From an uncultured Bacteroidales bacterium (GTDB lineage: Bacteria > Bacteroidota > Bacteroidia > Bacteroidales > Muribaculaceae), in the NCBI GenBank assembly GCA_900554715.1, contig USIN01000063.1, positions 1 through 8,567 of the forward strand: a stretch of 8,567 nt of DNA, in the 5' to 3' direction. Below the pieces are notes generated by a model. It saw nothing but the letters and a program-made list of their open reading frames with translations, searched no databases and was not told where the DNA came from. The number at the start of each line of letters is the position of its first letter. The first letter of the stretch is position 1. Of this stretch, positions 7,098 through 8,567 are shown piece after piece. The position numbers and the translations under genes were made by a program.

Positions 7098-7160
7098 CAG
7101 AATTAACGCAGCCTCAACATAAAATTTAAATAATAACTTAATCCTAAAATCAATCATCTT

Positions 7161-8180
7161 ATGTGGTTAACAAGCTCATCTATAGGAAGGAAACTCGTGA
7201 TGGCTATCACGGGCGTATGCCTCGTCCTATTCGTAACTTTTCACGTGTTGATGAACGCCGTGGCCATTTTTTGGCCTGTGGCTTACAATCAGGTGTGTGA
7301 GTTCCTCGGCGCCAACTGGTATGCGCTGGTGGCTTCACTCGGCCTGGCTCTGCTCTTCATCATCCACATCATCTATGCCTGCTGGCTGACAATCCAGAAC
7401 CGCAACGCCCGCGGCAACGACCGCTACGCCGTGACATCACGTCCGCCCCAGGTCGAATGGTCATCTAAAAACATGCTCGTGCTCGGCATCGTAGTGCTTG
7501 CCTTCCTCGTTGTCCACCTCATCCAGTTCTGGGCAAAGATGCAGCTGCAGGAAATCGTGTCACACGACCCCGCATGCTGGGAGAGCGTCAACGGCGCGCC
7601 CGCCGCTCCGGTCTTCGGCACACTCTTCATCCAGCTCGCATTCCAGCAGATCTGGACTCCGATTGTCTACATCATCGGTTTCGTGGCTCTCTGGTTCCAC
7701 ATGAACCACGGCTTCTGGTCGATGTTCCACACCATCGGCTGGGACAGCAACATCTGGATCAAACGTCTCAAAACCATCGGCTGCTGGTGGACATCTATCG
7801 TCATCGCCCTCTTCATCATCCAGGCCGTAGTCTTCACCGTCAAGGCCAACAACAACTTCTACACCACCGACATCGCCCTTCAGGAACAGTACGGCGAATT
7901 CTGGGGTGAGAAAGCCCAGGCCGCTATCGAGAACTTCCAGGCTCAGGCCACAGAGCAGTTCAAAGACGCCGATCCCAACGACCAGTGGGGTCAGATCGAG
8001 TTCCTCACCACCAAAGGTGCCGAGTTCGTCAAAGAAGCCGCTCTCATCGACAGCTGCTTCACAAAACAGTGTCCCGATGTCACTGTGCCCGAAATGTCAG
8101 AACTCCGTCAGTTCAAGGTCAACATCGAGCGCAACGTCAAATATGCCGAGACTCTCAAAAATAATCAACCCGCACAATAA
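7161..8180 (+). CDS. sdhC: Succinate dehydrogenase/fumarate reductase cytochrome b subunit, with C-terminal extension
   Basis: Membrane anchor of the fumarate reductase/succinate dehydrogenase complex. It carries heme b and passes electrons between menaquinol and the catalytic subunits; in anaerobic Bacteroidales this drives fumarate respiration and succinate formation. The protein begins in the typical way (MWLTSSSIGRKLVMAITG). It has five hydrophobic segments (~12-37, 54-78, 104-124, 165-181, 209-227). Four His on four of them are likely heme ligands: H28, H69, H119 and H180 (H183 is an alternative), the pattern of the one-subunit, two-heme anchor of Wolinella FrdC. The motif ARGNDRYAV between segments 2 and 3 is typical of Bacteroidales. 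The family is usually about 220-235 residues; this one has 339 because of a hydrophilic, probably helical extension after residue ~230 with Cys 299 and 304. The flavoprotein gene follows after 12 bp. The name frdC would be equally valid. Confidence 0.94.
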   Translation: MWLTSSSIGRKLVMAITGVCLVLFVTFHVLMNAVAIFWPVAYNQVCEFLGANWYALVASLGLALLFIIHIIYACWLTIQNRNARGNDRYAVTSRPPQVEWSSKNMLVLGIVVLAFLVVHLIQFWAKMQLQEIVSHDPACWESVNGAPAAPVFGTLFIQLAFQQIWTPIVYIIGFVALWFHMNHGFWSMFHTIGWDSNIWIKRLKTIGCWWTSIVIALFIIQAVVFTVKANNNFYTTDIALQEQYGEFWGEKAQAAIENFQAQATEQFKDADPNDQWGQIEFLTTKGAEFVKEAALIDSCFTKQCPDVTVPEMSELRQFKVNIERNVKYAETLKNNQPAQ

Positions 8181-8192
8181 TTTCTCAGAAAT

Positions 8193-8567
8193 ATGGCAAA
8201 CATCAAAAACCTTGAGGGCATGATTGATTCAAGCCCCATCATGAAGGACTTCGCCGATATCGAATCATCGAAACTTCCCGAATATCAGATCGACTCAAAG
8301 ATTCCCGAAGGCCCTGTAGCTGAGAAATGGACCAACTACAAGGCACATCAGAAGCTCGTCAACCCCGCCAACAAACGCAACCTCGACATCATCGTCGTCG
8401 GTACGGGTCTGGCCGGCGCCTCTGCCGCCTCGTCGCTCGGCGAGATGGGCTTCAACGTCTATAACTTCTGCATTCAGGACAGCCCCCGCCGCGCTCACTC
8501 TATCGCGGCCCAGGGCGGTATCAACGCAGCCAAAAACTATCAGAACGACGGCGACTCAGTGTATCGT
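8193..8567 (+). CDS. sdhA: Succinate dehydrogenase/fumarate reductase flavoprotein subunit, 3'-truncated
   Basis: Catalytic FAD subunit that interconverts fumarate and succinate on the cytoplasmic face of the membrane. Only the first 125 codons are in the window; a full protein is about 640-660 residues. Residues 64-75 are the Rossmann dinucleotide-binding motif (LDIIVVGTGLAG). H102 in RRAHSIAAQGGINAAKN is the expected site of covalent FAD attachment. The stretch AEKWTNYKAHQKLVNPANKR is characteristic of Bacteroidales. The first ~32 residues, before IDSKIPEGP, are acidic and longer than I remember for Bacteroides homologues. Internal Met codons at residues 10 and 17 are possible later starts, but ATG 8193 leaves the tightest gap (12 bp) to sdhC and is preferred. 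The iron-sulfur subunit gene sdhB should follow outside the window. frdA is an equally valid name. Confidence 0.95.
   Translation, partial: MANIKNLEGMIDSSPIMKDFADIESSKLPEYQIDSKIPEGPVAEKWTNYKAHQKLVNPANKRNLDIIVVGTGLAGASAASSLGEMGFNVYNFCIQDSPRRAHSIAAQGGINAAKNYQNDGDSVYR

Noticed and set aside
1..8567. Search for insertion sequences, CRISPR repeats, tRNA genes, riboswitches and attachment sites.
   Set aside because: None was visible. The window is almost fully coding, composition is uniform apart from 7020-7160, and I saw no transposase, integrase or repeated units.

Overview
The window looks like chromosomal DNA from a GC-rich member of the Bacteroidales; a Muribaculaceae-like gut bacterium is my best guess. 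This rests on three things. The succinate dehydrogenase/fumarate reductase cytochrome b and flavoprotein sequences are strongly Bacteroides-like. The sdhC promoter matches the Bacteroidetes pattern (TAnnTTTG at -7, a TTTG-like box at -33). No gene start has a Shine-Dalgarno sequence. All genes are on the + strand and coding density is very high; the only sizeable gap is the 141-bp AT-rich stretch before sdhC.

Layout. (1) 2-862: the 3' two thirds of miaB, a tRNA methylthiotransferase, cut by the window start. (2) 885-7019: five tightly packed genes whose products all carry an N-terminal export signal or membrane anchor. They are a 215-aa exported protein of unknown function, an exported TPR-CHAT protein (caspase-like protease fold with His and Cys both present), a 424-aa exported protein of unknown function, a membrane protein with an extracytoplasmic CHASE2 sensor domain and no output domain, and a 227-aa exported protein. 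Spacings are 2, 27, -1 and -43 bp, so they very probably form one operon, perhaps read through from miaB 22 bp upstream. (3) 7020-7160: AT-rich intergenic region with a good Bacteroidetes promoter. (4) 7161-8567: sdhC/frdC with an unusual C-terminal extension of about 105 residues, followed by the start of sdhA/frdA, which runs off the window end.

The five-gene CHAT/CHASE2 cassette is the candidate new system. My inference is that CHASE2 senses something in the periplasm, the TPR-CHAT protein is a periplasmic protease or scaffold, and the three unknown exported proteins are ligands, substrates or structural partners. The families of the two named domains are recognised from motifs; the joint function is not known to me. 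The flanking miaB and sdh genes are ordinary housekeeping genes.
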